A DNA stretch of 64,000 bases, taken from the NCBI RefSeq assembly GCF_000308435.1, contig NZ_BAFR01000034.1, positions 62,001-126,000 of the forward strand, read 5' to 3'. Each line of letters opens with the position of its first letter. Position 1 is the stretch's first letter. Positions 56,570-64,000 of the stretch are shown piece by piece. A program made the position numbers and the translations under genes. This stretch comes from Nocardia araoensis NBRC 100135 (GTDB lineage: Bacteria; Actinomycetota; Actinomycetes; Mycobacteriales; Mycobacteriaceae). Under the pieces are notes generated by a model. It worked only from the letters and a program-made list of their open reading frames with translations. It had not been told where the DNA came from and did not search any database.

Positions 56570-59500
56570 GTGGGCTGGGGCAACGGTCCGCCGAGCTGGG
56601 CGGAGATGGAGCGGGTGCTGTCCGGGCGGGCGCATCCCGATGGGCGGTATCCGGGTGACGGCGGCGACAGCCCGGCGTGGTCGCGTAAGCGCGGCGAGTA
56701 CCGCCCGGAGCCGGTGCGCCCTGTCGATGAACCGGCGGTCCCATACGCGGAGTTGCACGCGCACTCGGCCTACAGCTTCCTGGACGGTGCGAGCCATCCG
56801 GAGGAACTGGTGGAGGAGGCGGTGCGGCTCGGCCTGACCGCGATCGCGCTCACCGACCACGACGGCTTCTACGGCACCGTCCGCTTCGCCGAGGCGGCCA
56901 AGGAATGGGGCATGCCCACCGTCTTCGGAGCCGAACTATCGCTCGGCACGGCACTCGAACCGCCCGTGCCCGGCACCGTGCGCGGGCACGCCGCCGCCCC
57001 CGACTCGGCGCCGCGCACCGGCGCGCCGGATCCGGCCGGGCCGCACCTGCTGGTGCTGGCCCGCGGCCAGGAGGGCTACCGCAGGCTTTCCCGCGAGATC
57101 GCCGCCGCGCACATGGCCGCGGGAGAGAAAGGCATCCTGCGTTACGACCTCGACACGCTCACCGCGGCGGCCGAGGGGCACTGGCACATCCTGACCGGAT
57201 GCCGGAAGGGGCACCTGCGCCAAGCGCTCGAACTCGACTTGCACGCGGGCAACACCCGGCTCGAACGCGCGGAAGCCGCGCTGCGGGAGCTCGCCGACCG
57301 CTTCGGCGCCGACCGGGTGAGCGTGGAACTCACCCAGCACGGCATCCCGGAGGACGACGAGCGCAACGCGCATCTCATCGCCTTGGCCGATCGTCTCGGC
57401 CTGCCCGTGCTCGCCACCACCGGAGCGCACTTCGCCGCACCGAGCCACCGTCGCCGAGCCATGGCGCTCGCGGCGATCCGGGCCAGGCAGAGCCTGGACG
57501 AGATAGCGGGCTGGCTGGCCCCCGCCGGTGGGGCGCACCTGCGGTCAGGGGCGGAGATGGCGCGGTTGTTCGCCGACTGCCCGCAGGCGGTGGCGAACGC
57601 GGCGGCCCTGGCCCGCGAATGCGCCTTCGACCTGCAGCTGATCGCCCCGAACCTGCCGCCCTTCGACGTGCCCGCCGGACACGACGAACAGTCCTGGCTG
57701 CGCGAACTCGCCATGACGGGCGCCGCGGCGCGCTACGGGACTCCCCAGGAGAACCCGGAGGCGTACCGGCAGATCGAGCACGAGCTCGCGGTGATCAACG
57801 CCCTGGAATTCCCCGGCTACTTCCTGGTGGTGCACGACATCGTCAGCTTCTGCAAGGACAACGACATCCTCTGCCAGGGCCGCGGTTCGGCGGCCAACTC
57901 CGCGGTCTGCTACGCGATCGGCATCACCAATGTCGACCCGGTGCGCAACCACTTGCTGTTCGAACGTTTCCTCTCCCCGGAACGCGACGGTCCGCCGGAC
58001 ATCGATGTCGACATCGAGTCCGACCGCAGGGAAGAGGCGATCCAGCACGTCTACCGCAAGTACGGCCGCGAGTACGCCGCGCAGGTGGCCAACGTGATCA
58101 CCTATCGCGGCAAGTCCGCGGTGCGCGATGCCGCACGGGCGCTCGGCTTCTCACCCGGCCAGCAGGACGCGTGGAGCAAGCAGGTGAGCCGCTGGACCGG
58201 TGTGGGCGCCGAGACGAACACCGACATCCCCGCCGAGGTGCTGGAACTGGCCGCCGACATCGAGGGCCTGCCGCGGCATCTCGGCATCCACTCCGGCGGC
58301 ATGGTGATCTGCGACCGGCCGATCGCCGACGTCTGCCCGGTGGAATGGGCGCGCATGTCGGGCCGCAGCGTCTTGCAGTGGGACAAGGACGATTGCGCGG
58401 CCATCGATCTGGTGAAGTTCGACATGCTCGGCCTCGGCATGCTCTCCGCACTGCACTACATGATCGATCTGGTGCGCGAGCACAAGGGCGAGACCGTCGA
58501 GTTGCACGCGCTCGATCTGGCCGAACCCGAGGTCTACGAGATGCTTTCGCGCGCCGACTCGGTCGGCGTCTTCCAGGTGGAGTCGCGTGCGCAGATGGCC
58601 ACCCTGCCCCGGCTGCGACCGCGCAGCTTCTACGACCTGGTGGTCGAGGTGGCGCTGATCCGTCCCGGCCCGATCCAGGGCGGTTCGGTGCATCCCTACA
58701 TCCGCAGGCGCAACGGAGCCGAGGACGTCGTCTACGACCATCCGGCGCTGAAGAATTCACTGGAACGCACGCTCGGTGTGCCGCTGTTCCAAGAGCAGCT
58801 CATGCAGATGGCCGTCGACGTCGCCGGATTCACCGCCGTCGAGGCCGATCAACTGCGCCGCGCCATGGGCTCCAAGCGGTCACCGGAGCGCATGGAGCGC
58901 CTCAAAGCGCGGCTCTATCAGGGCATGCGGGAGCGGCACGGCATCACCGGCGAGGTCGCCGACCGCATCTACGAGAAGCTTTACGCCTTCGCGAATTTCG
59001 GTTTCCCGGAGAGTCATTCACAGAGCTTCGCCTCGATCGTGTACTACTCGGCCTGGTTCAAACTGCATCATCCCGCCGCCTTTTGCGCCGGCCTGCTGCG
59101 CGCGCAGCCGATGGGGTTCTACTCGCCGCAGTCGCTGGTCGCCGACGCGCGCAGGCACGGGGTCACAGTGCACGGTCCCGATATCAACGCCAGTCGCGCC
59201 GAGCCCACCCTCGAGGCCCGGGGGACCGAGGTGCGGCTGGGACTGGCCACGATCCGCCAGATCGGCGACGACCTCGCCGAACGCATCGTCGCCGCCAGGG
59301 GCGAGCGGCCCTACACGTCCTTCCTCGACCTGACCGGCAGAGTGGAACTCACCGTCGCGCAGGCGGAATCACTCGCCACGGCGGGCGCGCTCGGCAGCCT
59401 CGGCATCACCCGGCGCGCAGCGCTCTGGGCGGCGGGCGCCGCCGCGGGCGAGCGCCAGGACCGGTTGCCCGGCACCGGCGCGGCCACCACCGCACCCGTC

Positions 59501-59923
59501 CTGCCCGGGATGAGCGATCTGGAGACGGCCGCCGCCGACGTCTGGGCCACTGGCGTCTCGCCGGGCAGCTATCCGACGCAGTTCCTGCGCCCGCACCTGG
59601 ACGCCCTCGGCGTCATACCCGCCTGCGACCTGCTCACCGTGTCCGACGGCTCGCGGGTCCTGGTGGGCGGCGCGGTGACCCACCGGCAGCGTCCGGCGAC
59701 CGCGGAGGGCATCACCTTCCTCAATCTGGAAGACGAGACCGGGATGGTGAACATCGTCTGTTCGCTGGGGCTGTGGCGGCGTTACCGGCGGCAGGCCCAA
59801 GGCGCCGCCGCGCTGCTCATCCGCGGCCGGGTGCAGAATGCCGAGGGCGTGGTCAGCGTGGTCGCCGAACATCTGCAACGAATGGATCTGCGGATGGCGT
59901 CCAAGTCGCGCGACTTCCGTTGA
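56570..59923 (+). CDS. dnaE2: Error-prone DNA polymerase III alpha subunit DnaE2
   Basis: 1117 residues from GTG 56570. The PHP domain opens with YAELHAHSAYSFLDGASHPEELVEEAVRLGLTAIALTDHDGF. The polymerase core has GRGSAANSAVCYAIGI, the catalytic PDIDVDIES and AYNFGFPESHSQSFASIVYYSAWFKLHHP-type fingers; an OB domain follows near the end (ITFLNLEDETGMVNIVCS). It is the translesion polymerase that works with ImuA' and ImuB, raising mutation after DNA damage. It lacks the tau-binding C-terminus of replicative DnaE1. An SOS box sits directly upstream. An equally long frame (56905-59937) is a codon-bias shadow. Confidence 0.98.
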   Translation: MGWGNGPPSWAEMERVLSGRAHPDGRYPGDGGDSPAWSRKRGEYRPEPVRPVDEPAVPYAELHAHSAYSFLDGASHPEELVEEAVRLGLTAIALTDHDGFYGTVRFAEAAKEWGMPTVFGAELSLGTALEPPVPGTVRGHAAAPDSAPRTGAPDPAGPHLLVLARGQEGYRRLSREIAAAHMAAGEKGILRYDLDTLTAAAEGHWHILTGCRKGHLRQALELDLHAGNTRLERAEAALRELADRFGADRVSVELTQHGIPEDDERNAHLIALADRLGLPVLATTGAHFAAPSHRRRAMALAAIRARQSLDEIAGWLAPAGGAHLRSGAEMARLFADCPQAVANAAALARECAFDLQLIAPNLPPFDVPAGHDEQSWLRELAMTGAAARYGTPQENPEAYRQIEHELAVINALEFPGYFLVVHDIVSFCKDNDILCQGRGSAANSAVCYAIGITNVDPVRNHLLFERFLSPERDGPPDIDVDIESDRREEAIQHVYRKYGREYAAQVANVITYRGKSAVRDAARALGFSPGQQDAWSKQVSRWTGVGAETNTDIPAEVLELAADIEGLPRHLGIHSGGMVICDRPIADVCPVEWARMSGRSVLQWDKDDCAAIDLVKFDMLGLGMLSALHYMIDLVREHKGETVELHALDLAEPEVYEMLSRADSVGVFQVESRAQMATLPRLRPRSFYDLVVEVALIRPGPIQGGSVHPYIRRRNGAEDVVYDHPALKNSLERTLGVPLFQEQLMQMAVDVAGFTAVEADQLRRAMGSKRSPERMERLKARLYQGMRERHGITGEVADRIYEKLYAFANFGFPESHSQSFASIVYYSAWFKLHHPAAFCAGLLRAQPMGFYSPQSLVADARRHGVTVHGPDINASRAEPTLEARGTEVRLGLATIRQIGDDLAERIVAARGERPYTSFLDLTGRVELTVAQAESLATAGALGSLGITRRAALWAAGAAAGERQDRLPGTGAATTAPVLPGMSDLETAAADVWATGVSPGSYPTQFLRPHLDALGVIPACDLLTVSDGSRVLVGGAVTHRQRPATAEGITFLNLEDETGMVNIVCSLGLWRRYRRQAQGAAALLIRGRVQNAEGVVSVVAEHLQRMDLRMASKSRDFR

Positions 59924-60011
59924 GCCGGTTGCTTTAAGGAAGTGTTAGAAGGGTTCTAGAGAACTGTTGTGCGGGGCTTTCCGCGCGGCGGGAAAGGCTA
60001 CTGTGCCTGGC

Positions 60012-61007
60012 ATGAGGAAGCTTGCTGTGCTGTGTGCCGCCGCGCTGGGGTTGATCTTGCTCACCGGCTGCGGTGACGACAACGCGGCACCCGCTCGGGA
60101 TCGGACGTCGTCGGTGGTCACCGGGCCCGCCGCCCCCGCGCTCGTGCCGCCGGGGCTACACGAGCAGGCGCCGCCGAAGCAGGAGGACAACTCCGGCGCC
60201 GAACCGACGACCACGCGCAAGGAGGTGGTCACCGGCAGCGTCGAGATCACCGCGGACGCGCCGGTCGCCGTGGCGGGCGCCATCATCGACCAGGTGCGCG
60301 TCGCAGGCGGCCGGGTCGACAGCCGCACCGAGCAGCCAGGCACCGACGACACCGAGCCCAGCGCCACGCTCGTCGTCCGGCTGCCCGCGGACAAGACCGA
60401 CGCGTTCATCGCGGGCCTCGGCGAGGTCGGGCAGATCACCCGGGTCACCACCAACCGCGACGACGTCACCATGCACTGGGAGGACCTGGACGCGCGGATC
60501 AAGGCGCTGCAAGCCTCGGTCGACCGGCTGCGCGGGCTCATCGCGGGCGCCACCACCACCTCCGACCTGCTCGCCGCGGAGCAGGCGCTGTCCAGCCGCC
60601 AAGGCGAACTGGACAGTCTCACGGCGCAGAAGCGCAGGCTCGACGACCAGGTCGCCCTCTCCACGCTGACCATCGACGTCACCACCGACCCCAAGAAATC
60701 CGGCGACGACCCCGACAACTTCTGGGACGGCATCGTCTCCGGCTGGAATTCCCTGGTCGACTGGTTGCAGGACGCGATCGTGTTCAGCGGCAAGGCGATT
60801 CCGTGGCTCGGCTTCCTGGCGGTGGTAGCCGCCGTGCTGTGGGGCATCGTGCGCCTGGTGCGGCGGCGCGGGCCCACGCCGGGTGCGGGAGAATCGGCAC
60901 CGGCTCCCGCGGAGCCGGTGAGCAGCGCCTCCGACGGCGCGGAAACCAGCGCAGGAGGCAAGAGTGCCGACGGTGGTAAGGGCGACGATCAAGCCGAACA
61001 GCCGTAA
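60012..61007 (+). CDS. DUF4349 lipoprotein
   Basis: 331 residues from ATG 60012. The signal peptide ends LILLTGCGDD (lipobox LTGC). The DUF4349 domain covers about 70-270: TRKEVVTGSVEITADAPVAVAGAIIDQVRVAGGRVDSRTEQ, RLPADKTDAFIAGLGEVGQITRVTTNRDDVTMHWEDLDARIKALQASVDRLRGLI (a coiled coil), LSTLTIDV. One membrane helix follows (IPWLGFLAVVAAVLWGIVRLV) and a Pro/Ser/Gly-rich cytoplasmic tail. It is a double-anchored envelope protein of unknown function. The last 44 bp overlap the DUF167 gene. Confidence 0.9.
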   Translation: MRKLAVLCAAALGLILLTGCGDDNAAPARDRTSSVVTGPAAPALVPPGLHEQAPPKQEDNSGAEPTTTRKEVVTGSVEITADAPVAVAGAIIDQVRVAGGRVDSRTEQPGTDDTEPSATLVVRLPADKTDAFIAGLGEVGQITRVTTNRDDVTMHWEDLDARIKALQASVDRLRGLIAGATTTSDLLAAEQALSSRQGELDSLTAQKRRLDDQVALSTLTIDVTTDPKKSGDDPDNFWDGIVSGWNSLVDWLQDAIVFSGKAIPWLGFLAVVAAVLWGIVRLVRRRGPTPGAGESAPAPAEPVSSASDGAETSAGGKSADGGKGDDQAEQP

Positions 61008-61197
61008 GGGCCCGCTGGTGGAGACCCTCGACGACGGCAGCCTGCAACTGTATGTGCGGGCTCCCGCCGTCGAGGGCAAGGCCAACAAGGCGGCGATCGA
61101 ACTGCTCGCAGGCCATTACGGAGTCCCCAAGTCCGCCGTCCGGCTGACCGCGGGCGCGACCTCTCGGTTCAAACGATTCGAAATCGACGTCTCCTGA
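60964..61197 (+). CDS. DUF167 (YggU) family protein
   Basis: 77 residues from GTG 60964 with GGAGGC just before it. The family motif is complete: VVRATIKPNSRKGPLVETLDDGSLQLYVRAPAVEGKANKAAIELLAGHYGVPKSAVRLTAGATSRFKRFEID. DUF167 proteins are small alpha/beta proteins of unknown function. It overlaps the preceding lipoprotein gene by 44 bp in another frame, so it is translated by coupling or by its own ribosome site inside that gene. Confidence 0.92.
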   Translation: MPTVVRATIKPNSRKGPLVETLDDGSLQLYVRAPAVEGKANKAAIELLAGHYGVPKSAVRLTAGATSRFKRFEIDVS

Positions 61198-61208
61198 CGT
61201 CCCTGAGA

Positions 61209-61673
61209 TCAAATGCCGCCGGGGAAGCCGAGTTGGCGCCATGCCTCGTAGACGGTTACCGCGGCCGCGTTGGAGAGATTCATGGAGCGGCGGCCGGGCA
61301 GCATCGGGATGCGCAGCCGGTCGGTGATGCGCGGGTCCGCCAGCACCTCCGCGGGCAGGCCGGTGGGCTCGGTGCCGAACAGCAGCACGTCGTTCTCGCG
61401 ATAAGCCACATCCGTGAACCGTGTGGTGCCCTGCGTGGTGAACGCGAAAACCCGCTCCGGGCGCAACGCCTCCCACGCCGCCGCCAGATTCGGGTGCACT
61501 GTCACCGATGCCAGATCGTGGTAGTCCAACCCGGCCCTGCGCAGCTTCGGTTCCGACAGGTCGAACCCCAACGGCTCGATCAGATGCAGATGACACCCGG
61601 TCCCCGCGACCAACCGGATCGCGTTGCCGGTATTCGGCGGAATGCACGGCTCGTGGAACATCAGATGGAACAC
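61209..61673 (-). CDS. trmL: tRNA (cytidine(34)-2'-O)-methyltransferase TrmL (SpoU)
   Basis: 154 residues from GTG 61673. A SPOUT-knot methyltransferase: [67 protein letters not shown], and [30 protein letters not shown], the SAM-binding knot. It methylates the 2'-OH of the wobble nucleotide of tRNA-Leu. The Mtb counterpart is the spoU gene (Rv3366). Convergent with the DUF167 gene, 11 bp between stops. Confidence 0.95.
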   Translation of the reverse strand: MFHLMFHEPCIPPNTGNAIRLVAGTGCHLHLIEPLGFDLSEPKLRRAGLDYHDLASVTVHPNLAAAWEALRPERVFAFTTQGTTRFTDVAYRENDVLLFGTEPTGLPAEVLADPRITDRLRIPMLPGRRSMNLSNAAAVTVYEAWRQLGFPGGI

Positions 61674-61807
61674 GGGTGTCAGTCAACCAGGTGATCGAGA
61701 GTCCCCGCGAACGGCGATCCCTGGCTGGTGGACCCGCGGAGAGAACTCCGGACCCGATCGAGCAGGAGTTGCCCTGACCGGGCCCGGACTCCGCGGTCGG
61801 CCAGGAA

Positions 61808-62224
61808 TCAGCCGAAGCTGCCCGTGCTCGGCTTGCCGATCACGTCGACGGTGACGACGTCCGTCCTCGAGGTATCGCCCTGGCGGGGATCACCGGTGGG
61901 GCGTTCCCAGGCGCATGCGCCACGCACGCGCATCTGTCCGGCGGGCAGGGAGCCGTTACCGAGCGACGTCTGGACCATCTTGCCGTCGGCGATGGCGAAC
62001 GACGTGGGGTTGTTGCCGCCGAAGATCTCCCCGGTGTCGTCGTTGTACACCCAGCACACACCCTCGGCGTTGGGGTTGTGGAATTTCGCCGACACGGTTC
62101 CTGGCACCGAGAAGACCTCCTCGAGCACCGGAGGCGACAGTGGAGGTGCCGCGGTAGCGGTGGCGCCGAATGCCATCGCCGGTAGCGCGGCGAGCATGAG
62201 AAGGGAAAGTCGTCGCAAGATCAT
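61808..62224 (-). CDS. Secreted hypothetical protein
   Basis: 138 residues from ATG 62224. A Sec signal peptide (MILRRLSLLMLAALPAMAFGATATAA) with a probable AxA cleavage site precedes a small mature domain (about 112 residues): SPPVLEEVFSVPGTVSAKFHNPNAEGVCWVYNDDTGEIFGGNNPTSFAIADGKMVQTSLGNGSLPAGQMRVRGACAWERPTGD. Two cysteines (Cys-Trp and Cys-Ala-Trp) could form a disulfide. No lipobox. The family is unfamiliar to me; it looks like a small beta-rich exported protein common in Nocardia. Confidence 0.75.
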   Translation of the reverse strand: MILRRLSLLMLAALPAMAFGATATAAPPLSPPVLEEVFSVPGTVSAKFHNPNAEGVCWVYNDDTGEIFGGNNPTSFAIADGKMVQTSLGNGSLPAGQMRVRGACAWERPTGDPRQGDTSRTDVVTVDVIGKPSTGSFG

Positions 62225-62332
62225 GATCGAATGATGCCAGCCACCTGAACATGCCCAGATGACTCGCCTTTTGCCGCAGCCATGTGCCACTCGTCATCAC
62301 CGGACCGTTGGGGAGTCTGCAACAATCGGGGG

Positions 62333-62650
62333 GTGACCGATGCCGACATGCCTCTCGCGGGGCGCCGCAGTTTGGGGGCCGAGTTCTTGCGGTCGCATCT
62401 GCCGATGGTCGTCGTGACGCTGGTCATCGTGGTGGCGGTGGTGTTCGTGGCGTCCGATCGGTGGCGGCGCGGGGCGTTCTTCTTCGGCGGTGCGACGCTG
62501 CTGGCGGCGGCGTTCCGGCTCTGCCTGCCGACCGCGCGGGTGGGGCTGCTCGCGGTGCGCAGCAAGCCTTTCGATGTCGGCGCGCTGACGCTGCTGGGGT
62601 CGAGCATTCTGTTCCTCGCGGCCACGATCAACACACTCGGCGTCGGCTGA
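62333..62650 (+). CDS. DUF3017 membrane protein
   Basis: 105 residues from GTG 62333. Three membrane helices are seen: HLPMVVVTLVIVVAVVFVAS, GAFFFGGATLLAAAFRLCLP and VGALTLLGSSILFLAATINTL, with the signature GLLAVRSKPFDV between the second and third. DUF3017 is an uncharacterised actinobacterial family; in mycobacteria the gene (Rv3355c) lies next to folD and near metX, in keeping with metX at the right edge here. Confidence 0.85.
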   Translation: MTDADMPLAGRRSLGAEFLRSHLPMVVVTLVIVVAVVFVASDRWRRGAFFFGGATLLAAAFRLCLPTARVGLLAVRSKPFDVGALTLLGSSILFLAATINTLGVG

Positions 62651-62688
62651 CGGCTGGGCGACCCGGCGATAACCGAGTCGCCCCCGGG

Positions 62689-63336
62689 TCAGCGAACAGC
62701 GGCGTATCGCTCTGCGAAGACCGTTCGCTCGCGCGGACGACGCCCCGGGTGCGGCGGGACCGTGTCGCTGTAGCCGACGGTGACCAGCACCGCGATGGCG
62801 AGATCGGCGCGATCGCCGATGCCGATGGCTTGCTTCACCAACTCGGCGTCCCAGCCGTTCATCGGCGCGGAGGCCAAACCGAGCCCGGTGGCCGCGAGCA
62901 TCGCGTAGGTGGCGGCGATCATCGCGTTCTTGACGGCGTTCTCGCGTAGCAGTCCGCGCCCTTCCAGCGCCAGGTATTCGGCGCGCGTATCGAACATCGC
63001 GGTGAACTCGCTGTTCCACGCGCCGTTGCGACCGGCCAGTTCGGCGATGTCGGCGTTGCGGTCCCGCCAGGCGGCGGCGTCGGCGACGAAGACCAGCACC
63101 ACCGGCGCCTCCTTCGGTTGCGGCTGGCCGAACGCCGCCTCCGACAGCGCCGCGCGGCCGGCCGCGCTGGTCACGACCACAACCGACCGGTCCTGCATGT
63201 TCCACGCGCTCGGTGCTTGCATCGTGAGTTCGAGCAATTCCTCGATCAGCTCGGGTGCCACCGGATCGGGGCGATAGTGCCGCACCGTGCGACGTCCACG
63301 GATCGCATCGGCTACTGAAAGTTCCTGTTTATCCAT
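62689..63336 (-). CDS. Nitroreductase family protein
   Basis: 215 residues from ATG 63336. FMN-dependent nitroreductase fold: SVADAIRGRRTVRHYRPDPVAPELIEELLELTMQAPSAWNMQDRSVVVV, ENAVKNAMIAATYAMLAATGLGLASAPMNGWD, IAVLVTVGYSDTVPPHPGRRPRERTVF. It corresponds to the Rv3368c position. The enzyme reduces nitro or quinone compounds with NAD(P)H. It is divergent from an HxlR regulator, with a palindrome in the 69-bp gap that may act as the operator. Confidence 0.9.
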   Translation of the reverse strand: MDKQELSVADAIRGRRTVRHYRPDPVAPELIEELLELTMQAPSAWNMQDRSVVVVTSAAGRAALSEAAFGQPQPKEAPVVLVFVADAAAWRDRNADIAELAGRNGAWNSEFTAMFDTRAEYLALEGRGLLRENAVKNAMIAATYAMLAATGLGLASAPMNGWDAELVKQAIGIGDRADLAIAVLVTVGYSDTVPPHPGRRPRERTVFAERYAAVR

Positions 63337-63346
63337 ATTTCTTACT

Positions 63347-63367
63347 ATTGGAGAGTCACACTCCAAT
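63347..63367. promoter_or_regulatory. Candidate HxlR operator between nitroreductase and hxlR genes
   Basis: ATTGGAG (63347-63353), AGTCACA, CTCCAAT (63361-63367): perfect 7-bp arms in the 69-bp divergent gap. The placement suits an HxlR dimer controlling both promoters. Confidence 0.6.
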
Positions 63368-63405
63368 GGGAAGAAGGCACTAATTGGTGCGCTACACTCT
63401 GGAAG

Positions 63406-63783
63406 GTGCCCACCTTTGTCGAAAGCTCCGGCCTGCCCGCCGACGTGTACTCCGCGAAGTGCCCTACGCGGGAGATACTCGACCACATCGCGGGGAAATG
63501 GACGGTCCTGATCATCGACGCGCTCGCCGACGGCACGATGCGCTACACCGATCTGCGCCACCGCATCGACGGCATTTCCCAGAAGATGCTGACGCAGACG
63601 TTGCGGCAGCTCGAGACCAACGGATTCGTCACGCGCACAGTGCATCCCACGATCCCGCCGCGGGTGGATTACACGCTGACGGAGCTGGGACACAGCCTGC
63701 GCACGCCGATAGCGGCGCTGCGGGAGTGGATCGAAGCCAACATCAACCGCATCGAAGCGGCGCGGCGAGCCGCGGCGCTCTGA
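63406..63783 (+). CDS. HxlR family transcriptional regulator
   Basis: 125 residues from GTG 63406. The winged-helix domain is typical: YSAKCPTREILDHIAGKWTVLIIDALADGTMRYTDLRHRIDGISQKMLTQTLRQLETNGFVTRTVHPTIPPRVDYTLTELGHSL. The Cys of SAKCPTREIL is conserved in redox-sensing QorR/HypR-type members and could be the sensor. The likely target is the divergent nitroreductase. Complete, normal length. Confidence 0.93.
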   Translation: MPTFVESSGLPADVYSAKCPTREILDHIAGKWTVLIIDALADGTMRYTDLRHRIDGISQKMLTQTLRQLETNGFVTRTVHPTIPPRVDYTLTELGHSLRTPIAALREWIEANINRIEAARRAAAL

Positions 63784-63834
63784 GAGCGGATGGCAGCACG
63801 GCGCCGGCGGAGCCGATCCGGGTAAGTGGGCCTT

Positions 63835-64000
63835 TCAGCGTTCGGGTCGCACACCGGCGCGGGCCAGCCGCATGGTCTCGGTCAGCAGTTTCGACACCGC
63901 CGCCGCCTCGGTGAGGAATCCGTCGTGCCCGTCGCGGGAGTGCACGATCTCCAGTCCGTCGCAGCCGGGCAGCAGATCGGCGAGCTCCTGCTGGGTTCGC
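63835..64000 (-). CDS. metX: Homoserine O-acetyltransferase, C-terminal end (partial)
   Basis: Reads leftwards and enters from the right edge; 54 residues plus the stop (TGA, 63835-63837) are visible. The sequence [21 protein letters not shown] then [24 protein letters not shown] carries the catalytic His/Asp region (GHDGFL) of MetX, an alpha/beta hydrolase-fold enzyme that acetylates homoserine in methionine synthesis. The Mtb counterpart is Rv3341. The rest lies beyond the window. Confidence 0.88.
   Translation of the reverse strand, partial: RTQQELADLLPGCDGLEIVHSRDGHDGFLTEAAAVSKLLTETMRLARAGVRPER

Noticed and set aside
56905..59937. A 1010-residue open frame within dnaE2 on the same strand
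   Set aside because: It runs in another frame of a gene with complete family motifs; its composition (Arg/Gly/Ala-rich, no motifs) is that of a high-GC shadow.

Overview
The window is 64 kb of high-GC actinobacterial chromosome, most likely from Nocardia or a close relative. The evidence is the very high third-position GC, frequent GTG/TTG starts, the tandem DUF7373-type lipoproteins at the left edge (a family I associate with Nocardia), WhiB and SigD/RsdA regulators, type VII secretion-like substrates and a HrcA/CIRCE-controlled groESL. From rplM to metX the gene order follows, in one direction, the Mycobacterium tuberculosis block from about Rv3443c down to Rv3341, so most of the window is core chromosome. 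I see no tRNA, rRNA, CRISPR array, insertion sequence or prophage.

Layout. 1-9.1 kb holds envelope and signalling genes: two DUF7373 lipoproteins, an FHA protein with a zinc ribbon, a lipoprotein neutral zinc metallopeptidase, an Rv1747-like FHA/ABC exporter and an Hsp70-like membrane protein. 9.3-13.5 kb holds rplM-rpsI, glmM and a convergent ABC-F ATPase. 13.6-16.9 kb holds a small PspC protein and a cassette of four small or accessory genes that looks like type VII secretion cargo. 16.9-21.6 kb holds an alpha/beta-hydrolase-fold gene, glmS and a divergent MFS exporter/MarR pair. 21.6-28.9 kb holds a cupredoxin lipoprotein, nnr, and the tightly packed alr-hydrolase-tsaE-tsaB-rimI-tsaD run (D-Ala and t6A synthesis). 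28.9-33.2 kb holds a second Hsp70-like membrane protein and groES-groEL1 behind a CIRCE element.

33.3-39.0 kb is a regulatory island: sigK with a miniature anti-sigma factor, whiB3, an Rv3415c-position gene carrying a GCCGAT microsatellite, sigD-rsdA and a DUF5319 gene. 39.2-44.7 kb holds guaB2, guaB3 and guaA for GMP synthesis, with a very long inverted repeat between guaB2 and guaB3 and an alpha/beta-hydrolase gene opposite guaA. 44.8-50.3 kb holds a divergent PspC-type envelope-stress module (LiaF-like sensor, histidine kinase, response regulator) and a Ser/Thr kinase. 50.7-59.9 kb is the SOS mutasome (imuA', imuB, dnaE2) with three LexA-type boxes, one of which stands before a small helical-repeat gene. 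60-64 kb holds a DUF4349 lipoprotein, a DUF167 protein, trmL, a secreted protein, a DUF3017 protein, a nitroreductase/HxlR pair and the end of metX.

The observations most worth following are the 32-bp imperfect stem between guaB2 and guaB3, the LexA-boxed small gene upstream of dnaE2, the truncated SigK anti-sigma factor, the type VII-like cassette at 13.9-16.9 kb, and two alpha/beta-hydrolase-fold proteins whose nucleophile serine is replaced. All identifications come from reading the sequence; no database search was run.
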